Part shown: piece after piece, positions 26,496 through 35,130 of the stretch | Position numbering within the stretch: the first letter of the stretch is position 1 | Layout of the letters: each line of letters opens with the position of its first letter | NCBI RefSeq assembly: GCF_004346165.1 | Contig: NZ_SLZZ01000001.1 | Coordinates: forward strand, 248,001 to 312,000 | Direction of reading: 5' to 3' | DNA length: 64,000 bases | Source of the DNA: Muricomes intestini | GTDB taxonomy: Bacteria; Bacillota; Clostridia; Lachnospirales; Lachnospiraceae | Notes under the pieces: generated by a model | Told to the model about the DNA's origin: nothing | Databases searched by the model: none | The model's input: only the letters and a program-made list of their open reading frames with translations | Translations under genes and position numbers: made by a program

Positions 26496-26513
26496 AAGTG
26501 ATTTTTTTAACAA
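26496..26513 (+). promoter_or_regulatory. Possible Rex site in the LDH/MDH leader
   Basis: Downstream of the -10, near the expected start site, AAGTGATTTTTTTAACAA contains one perfect Rex half (TTAACAA) and a poor second half (AAGTGAT). It matches 3 of 7 bases in the weak half, so this is only a candidate. Confidence 0.35.
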
Positions 26514-26602
26514 GGTCACATTTGACATTTAATTATAGGCTTTACATCAAGTTCTTAAAAACCTGAAATGCCAAAAAATATTACAGCAAAAGGAGTGCAA
26601 AT

Positions 26603-27550
26603 ATGCAAAGTACAAACGGAAAAAAGATTGTTGTAGTCGGAGCCGGGAATGTAGGGGAGGCAATTGCCTATACCCTCATGGCAAAAGCCCAGGCTGAGGA
26701 TATTGTTCTGGTGGATGTAAACCAGGACAGAGCGAAAGGTGCAGCTCTTGATATTGCACATGGAACCAGCTTTCATCATCAGGTACAGGTCAGGCAGGCC
26801 GGATACGAGGAATGTGCAGGTGCAGATATCATTATTATTACTGCCGGAATCGCAAGAAAGCCGGGGCAGACCCGCCTGGAGCTGGCGAAGACCAATGTTT
26901 CCATTATCAGAAGTATTACAGAGAGTATCATGAAATATGCTGAAAACCCGCTAATTATTGTTGTTTCCAATCCTGCGGATGTTATGACTACGGAGGTAAA
27001 AGAATTTTCAGGACTCCCGGCCCACCGGGTAATCGGAAGCGGGACTTCTTTGGATACTGCCAGGTTCCGTTATAATATCAGTACAGAACTTGGTGTGAAT
27101 GTAAAAGATGTTCAGGCATATATTGTCGGAGAGCATGGAGACAGTCAGGTGCCGGTATGGAGCTCGGCCATAGTAGGCGGCCTTCCTATGACGGAGTATG
27201 AAGAACAGACAGGAATCTCACTTGACAAAGCAGCAATTGCAGAACATACGAAGGTAGGCGGAGCCGAAGTAATCGGACTGAAAGGTGCAACTTTCTACGG
27301 GGTTGCAATGTCAGTGTCAACAATCGTAGAAGCAATCACGAAGGATGAAGGCGCCATACTCCCTGTGGCTCACGTGCTGGATGAGAGCTTTGGAGAGTGG
27401 GCAGGTGTCGCTGTTTCCCTTCCATGCCGCATCGGAGGAGAAGGAATTGAAAAGAGCTTTAGAATTCCTATGAATGAAGAAGAAACGCAGGCAATGAACC
27501 ATTCTGTTGAAATATTAAAAGGTTTTTGGAGACAGGTAAAAGAACAATAA
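26603..27550 (+). CDS. L-lactate/malate dehydrogenase family protein, Arg at the substrate-specificity position
   Basis: 315-residue NAD-dependent 2-hydroxyacid dehydrogenase. The Rossmann motif is VVVGAGNVGEAIAY, the catalytic histidine H178 is in VGEHGDSQVPVWSS, with D151 and R154 in SLDTARFRY. The mobile loop reads GIARKPGQTR (82-91): R91 aligns with LDH Arg109, and R85 sits where LDH has Gln102. In this family Gln102 selects pyruvate and Arg selects oxaloacetate. On the other hand T230 (GATFYGVAM) is the LDH-like residue at position 246. Such proteins are commonly annotated as ldh. A malic enzyme gene follows 37 nt downstream, which would suit malate dehydrogenase. Confidence 0.85.
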   Translation: MQSTNGKKIVVVGAGNVGEAIAYTLMAKAQAEDIVLVDVNQDRAKGAALDIAHGTSFHHQVQVRQAGYEECAGADIIIITAGIARKPGQTRLELAKTNVSIIRSITESIMKYAENPLIIVVSNPADVMTTEVKEFSGLPAHRVIGSGTSLDTARFRYNISTELGVNVKDVQAYIVGEHGDSQVPVWSSAIVGGLPMTEYEEQTGISLDKAAIAEHTKVGGAEVIGLKGATFYGVAMSVSTIVEAITKDEGAILPVAHVLDESFGEWAGVAVSLPCRIGGEGIEKSFRIPMNEEETQAMNHSVEILKGFWRQVKEQ

Positions 27551-27587
27551 AAACAGGTGAAAAGCAATAGAAAAGGAGAGTAAAAAC

Positions 27588-28760
27588 ATGGACAAGAAGG
27601 AATTTGCATTAAAACAACACGAGGAATGGGCAGGCAAGATTGAAGTGACCAGCAGAGCAAAACTTGAGACACCAGAAGATTTGTCTGTTGCCTATACTCC
27701 GGGAGTTGCAGAGCCTTGTTTAAAGATTTCAGAGGATGTAGACTTATCTTACAAATATACACGCCGTGCCAACATGGTGGCAATTATTACGGACGGAACT
27801 GCAGTCTTAGGACTTGGAGACATTGGTCCTGAAGCCGGAATGCCTGTTATGGAGGGGAAATGTGTGCTATTTAAAGAATTCGGCGGCGTAGATGCGTTTC
27901 CTCTGTGCGTACGCACAAAGAATGTGGATGAAATCGTAAAGACGGTAAGTCTTTTGGCAGGAAGTTTTGGCGGAGTGAATCTGGAAGACATTTCTGCGCC
28001 GAGATGTTTTGAAATTGAAAAGAAGCTTAAAGAATGCTGTGATATTCCGATTTTTCACGATGACCAACATGGTACGGCGGTCGTAACAGCGGCAGCGCTT
28101 ATTAATGCCCTGAAGCTGACGGGAAAAAATCTTGACGAGATAAAAGTAGTTACTTCCGGTGCAGGTGCAGCAGGAATTGCTATCATAAAGCTCTTAGTAA
28201 GCCTGGGACTTAAAAACGTTATTATGTGTGACCGGAAAGGTGCTATCTACAAGGGCCGTGAAGGTTTAAATACCGAAAAAGCAGAGATGGCTGAAATCTG
28301 TAACCTTGGCATGGAAAAAGGGACTCTGGCAGATGTATTAGCGGGTGCAGATGTATTTATCGGCGTATCTGCCCCGGGAACTGTTACAGAGGAAATGGTA
28401 AAGAATATGGCCGACAAGCCAATTCTTTTCCCGATGGCGAATCCTGTTCCGGAGATTATGCCGGATCTGGCTAAAAAAGCAGGTGCCGCAGTCATCGGTA
28501 CCGGAAGAAGTGATTTCCCGAACCAGATTAACAATGTACTGGCATTTCCCGGTATTTTCCGCGGCGCACTGGATGTACGTGCGAAGGACATCAACGATGA
28601 GATGAAGGTAGCTGCGGCATATGCTATTGCGGGCTTGGTAGAGGAAGATAAACTGTCACCTGACTATATTATTCCGAATCCATTTGACAAACGCGTTGCA
28701 GATGAAGTTGCTAGGGCCGTTGCAGAAGCTGCAAGAAAGAGCGGTGTGGCCAGAGTCTAA
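27588..28760 (+). CDS. Malic enzyme (oxidative decarboxylation of malate)
   Basis: 390-residue short bacterial malic enzyme, malate to pyruvate and CO2 with NAD(P). Motifs: VAYTPGVAEPCLKI, IITDGTAVLGLGDIGPEAGMPVMEGK, FHDDQHGTAVVTAAALINAL with metal aspartates, the Rossmann segment VVTSGAGAAGIAIIKLL, and MANPVPEIMPDLAKKAGAAVIGTGRSDFPNQINN. No phosphotransacetylase fusion is present. It is 37 nt after the LDH/MDH-family gene with GGAGAG upstream, so the two probably share a transcript. Cofactor choice between NAD and NADP is not settled by sequence. Confidence 0.93.
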   Translation: MDKKEFALKQHEEWAGKIEVTSRAKLETPEDLSVAYTPGVAEPCLKISEDVDLSYKYTRRANMVAIITDGTAVLGLGDIGPEAGMPVMEGKCVLFKEFGGVDAFPLCVRTKNVDEIVKTVSLLAGSFGGVNLEDISAPRCFEIEKKLKECCDIPIFHDDQHGTAVVTAAALINALKLTGKNLDEIKVVTSGAGAAGIAIIKLLVSLGLKNVIMCDRKGAIYKGREGLNTEKAEMAEICNLGMEKGTLADVLAGADVFIGVSAPGTVTEEMVKNMADKPILFPMANPVPEIMPDLAKKAGAAVIGTGRSDFPNQINNVLAFPGIFRGALDVRAKDINDEMKVAAAYAIAGLVEEDKLSPDYIIPNPFDKRVADEVARAVAEAARKSGVARV

Positions 28761-28795
28761 AAATTATATTGACCGTTTTTAGAAGCATAATTATA

Positions 28796-28834
28796 AAGGC
28801 ACAGTTTTTCTTATCCAGGGGAGCTGTGTCTTTT
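28796..28834 (+). terminator. Terminator after malic enzyme
   Basis: AAGGCACAG (28796-28804) pairs with GCTGTGTCTTTT with one mismatch across an 18-nt loop. Moderate strength. Confidence 0.55.
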
Positions 28835-28965
28835 ATCTATTCCTTTATGCAGGCAGTAGGCATGATGAAAGACCACTTGGTATCCTGTGCTTTTTACGAA
28901 GTGAGTTGAAGCAACATAAGAATAAGACAAAATTTCTGCACATATACTACAAATAAAGGGCGTAT

Positions 28966-29265
28966 GTGTGGCATTTTGATATGGGCAAAGAAAGAGAGAA
29001 TGATAGATTAAAGGAGAAGCTTGCATCTGCTGCAAGTATGCCCAAGGACGTAGTTCTCGGGGCGGCTGTCGTGACAATCATCGGGGCGGGGGAGGTTTGC
29101 ATTGAGAATTACAGGGGAATCATAGAATACACAGATGTATTGATCCGTGTACAGACAAAAGGATATCAAATCAAGCTGCAGGGCAAGCATTTGCAGATAG
29201 AATATTATACCAATGATGAAATGAAGATAACAGGCAGGATAGTTTCACTAGAATATTGTAAGTGA
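28966..29265 (+). CDS. yqfC: Sporulation protein YqfC
   Basis: 99 residues, member of the small YqfC family found in spore formers and made under sigma-E in Bacillus. It contains MPKDVVLGAAVVTIIGAGEV followed by CIENYRGIIEYTD, close to the Bacillus pattern (LPQDV...ITMIG...IENHRGL). I prefer the GTG at 28966, five bases after AAAGGG; an ATG at 28981 is the alternative but is 20 nt from any ribosome site. yqfD follows after 12 nt, the standard order yqfC-yqfD-phoH-ybeY. Confidence 0.85.
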   Translation: MWHFDMGKERENDRLKEKLASAASMPKDVVLGAAVVTIIGAGEVCIENYRGIIEYTDVLIRVQTKGYQIKLQGKHLQIEYYTNDEMKITGRIVSLEYCK

Positions 29266-29277
29266 GGTAAGGAAACT

Positions 29278-30573
29278 GTGATTCAGTCAATAATTCGGTA
29301 TATGCGGGGATACGTGAAGATCCGGGTGGAAGGCTACTCCCCGGAACGTTTTTTAAACCTTTGCAGACATCATCAAATTTACATATGGGGACTTACTCCC
29401 TGCGGCAATGCATATGAGCTGTATATGAGCCTGAAAGGATTCCGGAAGCTTAGGCCTATTGTAAGGAAGACGCATACAAGAGTAGTGCTTATCTCGAGAG
29501 TTGGTCTTCCTTTTTTTATATATAAATACAGGAAAAGAAAACTTTTTTTCTTAAGTTTCTTTCTCTGTATGGGATTGCTGTATCTTTACTCTAGTTTTAT
29601 CTGGGACATTCATTTTGAAGGAAATGAGAAGTGGACCAATGAGACATTGCTGGAGTTTTTGGAAACGAAGAATGTTGCCCCCCATATGCCAAAAAGTAAA
29701 GTAGACTGTGCACAGATTGTAAAAGATATCCGAAAGGAGTATGATGATATCGTATGGGTGTCTGCCTCCATTGACGGAAGCAGGCTTAACATACAGATAA
29801 AAGAAAATGAGGATACTTTCCGGGAAGACGGGGAGGATAAGACGGTCAGCCCGGCAAAAGGTGTGGATGCCCAAAGTCAGGAAGATACAGAACAGCCTAA
29901 GGACCTGATTGCCTCCAAAGACGGTGTTATTACCAGTATTATTACCAGAACGGGCGTACCTCAGGTGCATGAGGGGGACACGGTGTCTAAAGGAGATATT
30001 CTGGTATCCGGCAGAGTAGAGGTGGTTAACGACAGCCTGGAAGTTGTCGGATACCAATATCAAAAAGCGGATGCAGATATTTTTGCGGACACGCAGATGC
30101 ATTATAAGGATACAATCAGCACAAAATATAAAAAAAAGTATTATGAAAAGTCCAAAAGATACCAGTATTATGTTAAAATAGGTTCTTGGTTTGTAGATTT
30201 GGGGACACTCAAAAACAATTACAAGGAATGGGATTTGCGAACAAATGAACACCAACTTAAACTGGGTGAAAATTTTTATCTTCCAATATCTTACGGGAGT
30301 AAAGTTATAAAATCTTACACCCCGAAAGAAAAAACATATACAAAAGAAGAGATTCAGAAGCAATTAACTGAAAACTTTGAACAATTTTCCAAAAGGTTAC
30401 AAGAAAAAGGTATTCAAATCAAGGAAAATAGTGTTAAAATACACATAGGCCAAAACGAGGCTTCTGCCACAGGAGAACTCTTTTTGAATGAAAGAATTAC
30501 CCAGGAGGCAGATACGGAAATCATTGAAATTGAAAGGAGCGAACAGGATGAGTCTGTCAGAACTGATAATTGA
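29278..30573 (+). CDS. yqfD: Sporulation protein YqfD
   Basis: 431-residue membrane protein of the YqfD family. A cytosolic N-terminal part (1 to about 85, with EGYSPERFLNLCRHHQIYIWGL) is followed by one membrane helix (about 92-110, FLSFFLCMGLLYLYSSFIW), a FtsQ/POTRA-like segment (IHFEGNEKWTNETLLEFL) and a large outer domain with a beta-barrel-sandwich-like stretch (SKDGVITSIITRTGVPQVHEGDTVSKGDILVSG). The start is GTG at 29278 with GAGGTAAGG upstream. Its 3' end overlaps phoH by 26 nt. Its biochemical role is unknown. Confidence 0.9.
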   Translation: MIQSIIRYMRGYVKIRVEGYSPERFLNLCRHHQIYIWGLTPCGNAYELYMSLKGFRKLRPIVRKTHTRVVLISRVGLPFFIYKYRKRKLFFLSFFLCMGLLYLYSSFIWDIHFEGNEKWTNETLLEFLETKNVAPHMPKSKVDCAQIVKDIRKEYDDIVWVSASIDGSRLNIQIKENEDTFREDGEDKTVSPAKGVDAQSQEDTEQPKDLIASKDGVITSIITRTGVPQVHEGDTVSKGDILVSGRVEVVNDSLEVVGYQYQKADADIFADTQMHYKDTISTKYKKKYYEKSKRYQYYVKIGSWFVDLGTLKNNYKEWDLRTNEHQLKLGENFYLPISYGSKVIKSYTPKEKTYTKEEIQKQLTENFEQFSKRLQEKGIQIKENSVKIHIGQNEASATGELFLNERITQEADTEIIEIERSEQDESVRTDN

Positions 30574-31561
30574 TATACCGGCCGAACATGAGAAAAATGT
30601 ATTCGGCCAGTTTGATGCATACGCGAAAAAACTGGAGCGTGCCTTCCGTGTCACGCTGATACCACGGGACGGGGAGACAAAAATTTTGGGAGAAAGCCCG
30701 GCTGTGGAAAAAGTAAAGAACATTCTGGCTCAGCTTACGGAGCTCTCCCAACGCGGAAATGTCATCACAGAGCAAAATGTAGATTATGCCATATCCCTTG
30801 TTTTTGAAAATCAGGAGGAGAGTCTCGTAGAGATTGACAGGGAGGTAATCTGTCATACTCTCCAGGGAAAACCGATCAAACCTAAGACGCTGGGACAGAA
30901 ACGCTATGTGGATGCCATTCGAAATAGAATGATAACTTTTGGACTTGGACCTGCCGGAACAGGAAAGACCTATCTCGCCATGGCAATGGCAATTACAGCT
31001 TTTAAGCGGGAGGAAGTCAGCCGGATTATTCTGACCCGGCCTGCCATCGAGGCAGGGGAGAAGCTTGGCTTTCTTCCGGGAGACCTGCAGAGCAAAATTG
31101 ATCCTTACCTCAGGCCGCTTTACGATGCTCTGTATCAGATTATGGGGGCGGAAAGTTTTCTGAAGAATTCGGAGAAGGGATTGATTGAGGTAGCTCCTCT
31201 TGCTTACATGAGAGGGCGTACTCTGGACAATGCTTTCATTATACTGGATGAAGCACAGAACACTACACCTGCACAGATGAAGATGTTTCTGACCCGCATC
31301 GGATTTGGCTCTAAAGTAGTGATTACCGGAGACTCCACTCAGAAGGATTTACCTGCCGGTGCCGTTTCAGGCCTGGATGCGGCAGTGAATGTGGTAAAAA
31401 ATATTGAGGATATAAGTATCTGTACACTGACGAGCAAAGATGTCGTGCGTCACCCGCTTGTACAGAAAATTGTAAAAGCCTATGAGGACTATGAGAAAAA
31501 GGGAACTCGATTTGAAAATAAATCAAGTTACAAATCAAAAAAGAATCATAAGAGGAGATAA
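30548..31561 (+). CDS. phoH: PhoH-like ATPase
   Basis: 337-residue cytosolic P-loop ATPase, usually next to ybeY and linked to RNA metabolism. Walker A is GPAGTGKT (134-141) and Walker B FIILDEAQNTTPAQM; a KH-like RNA-binding region may occupy the first 80 residues. The start at 30548 lies within the end of yqfD and follows AAGGAG at 30533-30538; an in-frame ATG at 30488 lacks such a site. ybeY starts 2 nt after the stop. Confidence 0.92.
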   Translation: MSLSELIIDIPAEHEKNVFGQFDAYAKKLERAFRVTLIPRDGETKILGESPAVEKVKNILAQLTELSQRGNVITEQNVDYAISLVFENQEESLVEIDREVICHTLQGKPIKPKTLGQKRYVDAIRNRMITFGLGPAGTGKTYLAMAMAITAFKREEVSRIILTRPAIEAGEKLGFLPGDLQSKIDPYLRPLYDALYQIMGAESFLKNSEKGLIEVAPLAYMRGRTLDNAFIILDEAQNTTPAQMKMFLTRIGFGSKVVITGDSTQKDLPAGAVSGLDAAVNVVKNIEDISICTLTSKDVVRHPLVQKIVKAYEDYEKKGTRFENKSSYKSKKNHKRR

Positions 31562-31563
31562 AC

Positions 31564-32061
31564 ATGAGTTTATACACGGAAGAGGAAGGTACCGCAGTTC
31601 TGCCTTTTGACACAAAACAGACAGCAGAGCTTGTGATCGAAGCTGCGCTGGAATATGAGGGATGTCCATATGAAGCGGAAATAAACCTGCTGCTTACCAC
31701 AGATGAGGATATCCGGGAAATGAACCAAATGTTCCGTCAGATAGACAAGCCTACAGACGTTCTTTCATTTCCCATGCTGGAATATGAGACTCCCGGAGAT
31801 TTTTCTGCCCTGGAGGAGAACACTCAAGATGCTTTTAATCCTGAATCCGGCGAACTGATGCTGGGAGATATTGTCATTTCCAAGGACAAGGTACTTTCCC
31901 AGGCAGAGTATTATGGGCACACCCCGAGGCGGGAATTTGCTTTTCTTATTGCCCACAGTATGCTTCATTTATTCGGATATGACCATATGAAAGACGAGGA
32001 GCGTTTCATTATGGAGAAAAAGCAGAGTGATATTTTACAAAATGTTCAAATATTGAGGTAA
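31564..32061 (+). CDS. ybeY: Endoribonuclease YbeY
   Basis: 165-residue zinc metalloenzyme needed for 16S rRNA 3' maturation and ribosome quality control. The zinc site HSMLHLFGYDHM gives the HxxxHxxxxxH triad; the other family motif, FRQIDKPTDVLSFPM, is at about 58-72, and GDIVISKDKV precedes the zinc site. An acidic insertion (SALEENTQDAFNPESGEL) separates them. AGAGGAGA precedes the ATG. Confidence 0.95.
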   Translation: MSLYTEEEGTAVLPFDTKQTAELVIEAALEYEGCPYEAEINLLLTTDEDIREMNQMFRQIDKPTDVLSFPMLEYETPGDFSALEENTQDAFNPESGELMLGDIVISKDKVLSQAEYYGHTPRREFAFLIAHSMLHLFGYDHMKDEERFIMEKKQSDILQNVQILR

Positions 32062-32082
32062 TGTAAATAACGGAGGATACAT

Positions 32083-33756
32083 ATGGCTGAGTCACATAAG
32101 CGAAAAGCAAAAAAAGATGATTTCCTGATGCAGGGAGCAATACTGGCAGCCGCCGGTGTTATTACAAAAATCATTGGTGTTGTATACCGGATCCCCCTGA
32201 CGAATATTCTGGGAGATGAGGGGATCGGGTTTTACGGGTATGCCTTTGAGGTATATGCTATGGCACTGGTTCTTTCTTCTTTGAGCCTTCCAACTGCCGT
32301 ATCCAAGCTGGTTTCTGCGAGAATGGCAATGAAGCAGCGCAAAAATGCATTTAGGGTATTTACATGTTCCTTAATTTTTGCGATAGTAGTGGGGACCCTC
32401 TTTGCACTGATTATTTTTTTCGGAGCAGATGCGTTCTCCACCCATCTGATGAAATCTCCCTTAAGTGCTTTTGCACTTAAGGTATTGGCACCGGGACTTT
32501 TCATTGTTTCTATTTTGGGAGTGCTCAGGGGATATTTTCAGGGTTTGGGGACTATGGTGCCGACAGCAGTGTCCCAAATAATTGAGCAGATCGTCAATGC
32601 AGTTGTAAGCATTCTCGGTGCAGTGTTTCTTTTTAAAGTCGGGACACGGGCAGCTGAGAAGCAGAACAATGAATTGCTGGGGCCGGCCTACGGTGCAGCA
32701 GGAGCTACTGTAGGTACAATTGTCGGAGCGCTCTTCGCATTATTGTTTCTGATTTTTGCCTTTTTTGTGTACAAGGATGTTATAAAGAGACAGATCCGCA
32801 GGGATAAAAGCCGAAGGACAGAAAGTTACAGCCGGATACTTAAGATTCTGATAGCGACTATTATCCCGGTGATTTTCAGCACGGCAGTTTACAATATTAA
32901 CCAGATTCTGGACATGACACTTTTCAATATGATCATGGCCGCGCAGGGGTTCACAGAAGAAAAGTATATGGCCCTTCTGGGAATTTATTCCGGCAAATAT
33001 AATACATTGATCAGTGTGCCCCTGGCTATGGCGAACGGGCTGGCAGCTTCTGTCATACCCAGTCTGACTGCAGCAGTGACAACAAGTAATAGGCCCCAGG
33101 TTTATAATAAGATTAACCAGTCAATTCGATTCACTATGTTGATTGCAATTCCCTGCTTCGTAGGATTTGTGGTACTTGCATCTCCGATTATGGTTCTTTT
33201 GTTCAACGATGCCAGCACCACCCCGGCCGCACTCCTGGCATTGGGCGCCATTACAATAGTTTTGTACTGCCTTTCCACAGTGTCAAATTCTATTCTTCAA
33301 GGATTGGACAAGATATCAACACCGGCGAAAAACGCGGGAATCTCACTGGTGATACATATCATTGCACTGCTGATTATGCTGATTGTTTTCAAATGGAATA
33401 TTTATGCACTGGTGGGAAGCAATATTGTGTTTGCACTTTGCATGTGCATTCTAAATATGAGTGCCATCCACAAAGCAAGCGGCTATAAACAGGATATGGA
33501 GAAGAACTATGTACGCCCTCTGCTGGCGGCGGTTATTATGGGAGTTGTGACATATGCGGTACATCTGATTCTGGACATCTTGATTGGAGGACGTTTTGCT
33601 ACCATAATTTCCATCCTGATCGCAGTACTTGTCTATGCCGTAAGTGTGTTAAAGCTTGGAGTTCTTTCTGTAGATGATATCCTTGCTTTGCCTCAGGGAA
33701 ATAAGATTCTGCGGCTCTGCAGAAGGTTACATCTGCTCTCTGAAGAGGAATATTAG
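32083..33756 (+). CDS. SpoVB-like MOP-superfamily flippase
   Basis: 557-residue multipass membrane protein, about 14 predicted helices, of the polysaccharide/lipid flippase branch that contains SpoVB and MurJ. The N-terminus DDFLMQGAILAAAGVITKII and VVYRIPLTNILGDEGIGFYG match the SpoVB/YtgP pattern. The role would be export of lipid-linked peptidoglycan precursors, for spore cortex or general growth; which one is unclear. It follows ybeY by 21 nt with GGAGG upstream. Confidence 0.85.
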   Translation: MAESHKRKAKKDDFLMQGAILAAAGVITKIIGVVYRIPLTNILGDEGIGFYGYAFEVYAMALVLSSLSLPTAVSKLVSARMAMKQRKNAFRVFTCSLIFAIVVGTLFALIIFFGADAFSTHLMKSPLSAFALKVLAPGLFIVSILGVLRGYFQGLGTMVPTAVSQIIEQIVNAVVSILGAVFLFKVGTRAAEKQNNELLGPAYGAAGATVGTIVGALFALLFLIFAFFVYKDVIKRQIRRDKSRRTESYSRILKILIATIIPVIFSTAVYNINQILDMTLFNMIMAAQGFTEEKYMALLGIYSGKYNTLISVPLAMANGLAASVIPSLTAAVTTSNRPQVYNKINQSIRFTMLIAIPCFVGFVVLASPIMVLLFNDASTTPAALLALGAITIVLYCLSTVSNSILQGLDKISTPAKNAGISLVIHIIALLIMLIVFKWNIYALVGSNIVFALCMCILNMSAIHKASGYKQDMEKNYVRPLLAAVIMGVVTYAVHLILDILIGGRFATIISILIAVLVYAVSVLKLGVLSVDDILALPQGNKILRLCRRLHLLSEEEY

Positions 33757-33818
33757 TAAAAACTGTATAAAAGCGGTAAAAAAGCCAATACTGTATGAAA
33801 AAAAGGAGTTGAATCCTT

Positions 33819-34178
33819 ATGAAAAAGAAGTATTATGTTGGCTTTTTTACAGGGATATTTTTATTGGCTATTATATTGGGCATTGGATATCAGCTCAGTT
33901 ACCGGCACACAATGAACCGGCAGGAGGCGAAGTCAGAGCAGGAGAAAACAACTGAAAGTGTGACGACAAAGGGCGACGCAACAAAGAATGAGGGATATTA
34001 TATATGTGAACTCCACGGATATGTGGTTGTATACCTATATGACAAAACAACAGTCTACGAGGTTACCAGTATTCTGGTCTCAGATTTGCCCGAGGATGTA
34101 CAAAAAGAAGTGAAAAGCGGAAAGTATGTTGAGAAAGAGTCAGAGGTGTACGGCTTTTTGGAGAACTATTCCAGCTGA
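33819..34178 (+). CDS. Small membrane-anchored protein, unknown, BofC-like C-terminal half
   Basis: 119 residues. One N-terminal membrane helix (about 6-26, YVGFFTGIFLLAIILGIGYQL), a polar linker rich in Thr, Lys and Glu (35-57), then a compact domain (about 58-115) beginning YYICELHGYVVVYLYDKTTV and ending in LPEDVQKEVKSGKYVE. This pattern (a 'x-x-G-Y-V-x-V-Y' strand, then LP-E-x-x-x-x-x-x-x-G) reminds me of the C-terminal domain of the spore protein BofC, but I cannot confirm it. AAAGGAG precedes the ATG. Confidence 0.75.
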   Translation: MKKKYYVGFFTGIFLLAIILGIGYQLSYRHTMNRQEAKSEQEKTTESVTTKGDATKNEGYYICELHGYVVVYLYDKTTVYEVTSILVSDLPEDVQKEVKSGKYVEKESEVYGFLENYSS

Positions 34179-34215
34179 TAAGTGGACGAAATCTATCAAA
34201 TAGTGGGAGAAAAAG

Positions 34216-34437
34216 ATGGACGAACAAAAGATTAAACGAATTAACGCATTATATAGGAAATCCAAGGCTGAAGGCCTGACTGAATGTGAAAAGAAGGAGC
34301 AGAAAGTGCTCCGTCAGGAATATATTGATTCCTTCAAGCGCAACCTGCGCAGTCAGCTTGACAATATTGATATTGAGGAAAAAGACGGAACAATAGTGAA
34401 TCTTGGTGAAAAATATGGAGACAAAAAAGCAAATTAG
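34216..34437 (+). CDS. DUF896 (YnzC-like) small protein
   Basis: 73 residues. KRINALYRKSKAEGLTECEKKEQKVLRQEYI is the two-helix hairpin of the DUF896/UPF0291 family, whose Bacillus member YnzC is a small helical protein of unknown role induced with the SOS gene yneA. The remainder is acidic. The 3' end overlaps the next gene by 23 nt. Confidence 0.88.
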   Translation: MDEQKIKRINALYRKSKAEGLTECEKKEQKVLRQEYIDSFKRNLRSQLDNIDIEEKDGTIVNLGEKYGDKKAN

Positions 34438-35032
34438 AACAAGGATAAGAAATGAGCGGGCCGCACTTAATCCGAAAATGAGACAGGCTTTCAGTGACAA
34501 GATTTTTGAACAGATAATCAGCCATCCGTTGTATAGACATGCCGGAGAAATCTACTGTTATGTTTCCTTCGTGGAGGAGGTGTCCACGGAGAAGCTGATT
34601 TCTTATTCTTTAAAAATGGGGAAAAAAGTTGCGGTTCCGAAGATTATTGTGGATAACTTTGCCGCGAAGGAGAACATTTCTGATTTGCAGGAGAAATCTG
34701 TAACCTTTAAGCAAAAAAGAAAGATGGAATTTTATTACATAGAAGGTACTGATGAATTAAGTGAAGGGTATTTTGGAATTATGGAACCGCCGGAAAAGAC
34801 ACCGGCCTGTGGAGATAATGTTTTGGTTGTCATGCCCGGGGTTGCGTTTGACAGACAATGTAACCGTATCGGCTATGGAAAGGGTTTTTATGATTCTTAT
34901 CTAAAGCAGCACCCCCAATTTCGAAGAATAGCACTTGCCTACTCCATGCAGTGCCTCGACACTTTTCCAGCCGAGGCACACGATATCCGTCCGGAAATGA
35001 TTATTACAGAAGAGGAGACTTATACATGTTAA
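34415..35032 (+). CDS. 5-formyltetrahydrofolate cyclo-ligase
   Basis: 205 residues; ATP-dependent conversion of 5-formyl-THF to 5,10-methenyl-THF. Signatures are an N-terminal KKQIRTRIRNERAALNPK, VMPGVAFDRQCNRIGYGKGFYDSYL with the phosphate loop, and a C-terminal HDIRPEMIITEE. The ATG at 34415 is preferred; GTG 34406 and TTG 34403 are in-frame alternatives, and no strong ribosome site decides. It completes the one-carbon set with fhs and folD. A terminator follows directly. Confidence 0.93.
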   Translation: METKKQIRTRIRNERAALNPKMRQAFSDKIFEQIISHPLYRHAGEIYCYVSFVEEVSTEKLISYSLKMGKKVAVPKIIVDNFAAKENISDLQEKSVTFKQKRKMEFYYIEGTDELSEGYFGIMEPPEKTPACGDNVLVVMPGVAFDRQCNRIGYGKGFYDSYLKQHPQFRRIALAYSMQCLDTFPAEAHDIRPEMIITEEETYTC

Positions 35033-35039
35033 ACGGACT

Positions 35040-35066
35040 TCCGCACTTTAAAAGGTGCGGTTTTTC
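35040..35066 (+). terminator. Terminator after the cyclo-ligase gene
   Basis: CCGCACTT-TAAA-AGGTGCGG followed by TTTTT, 8 nt after the stop. A textbook intrinsic terminator. Confidence 0.9.
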
Positions 35067-35067
35067 G

Positions 35068-35096
35068 TTGAAAAAACAAAGCCCTTAAAGTATAAT
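35068..35096 (+). promoter_or_regulatory. Promoter of miaB
   Basis: -35 TTGAAA (35068-35073), 17-nt spacer, perfect -10 TATAAT (35091-35096). Because the -10 overlaps the earlier in-frame ATG at 35095, that ATG cannot be the miaB start. Confidence 0.8.
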
Positions 35097-35130
35097 GTAT
35101 AAATGTATGATAAGGAAAGGAATATATGTA

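Noticed and set aside
29551-30363. 270-codon minus-strand open frame within yqfD
   Set aside because: Antisense to a conserved family member; composition typical of a shadow frame.
33674-33955. 93-codon open frame spanning the flippase end and the small membrane protein
   Set aside because: It overlaps two better supported genes in other frames and lacks a ribosome site.
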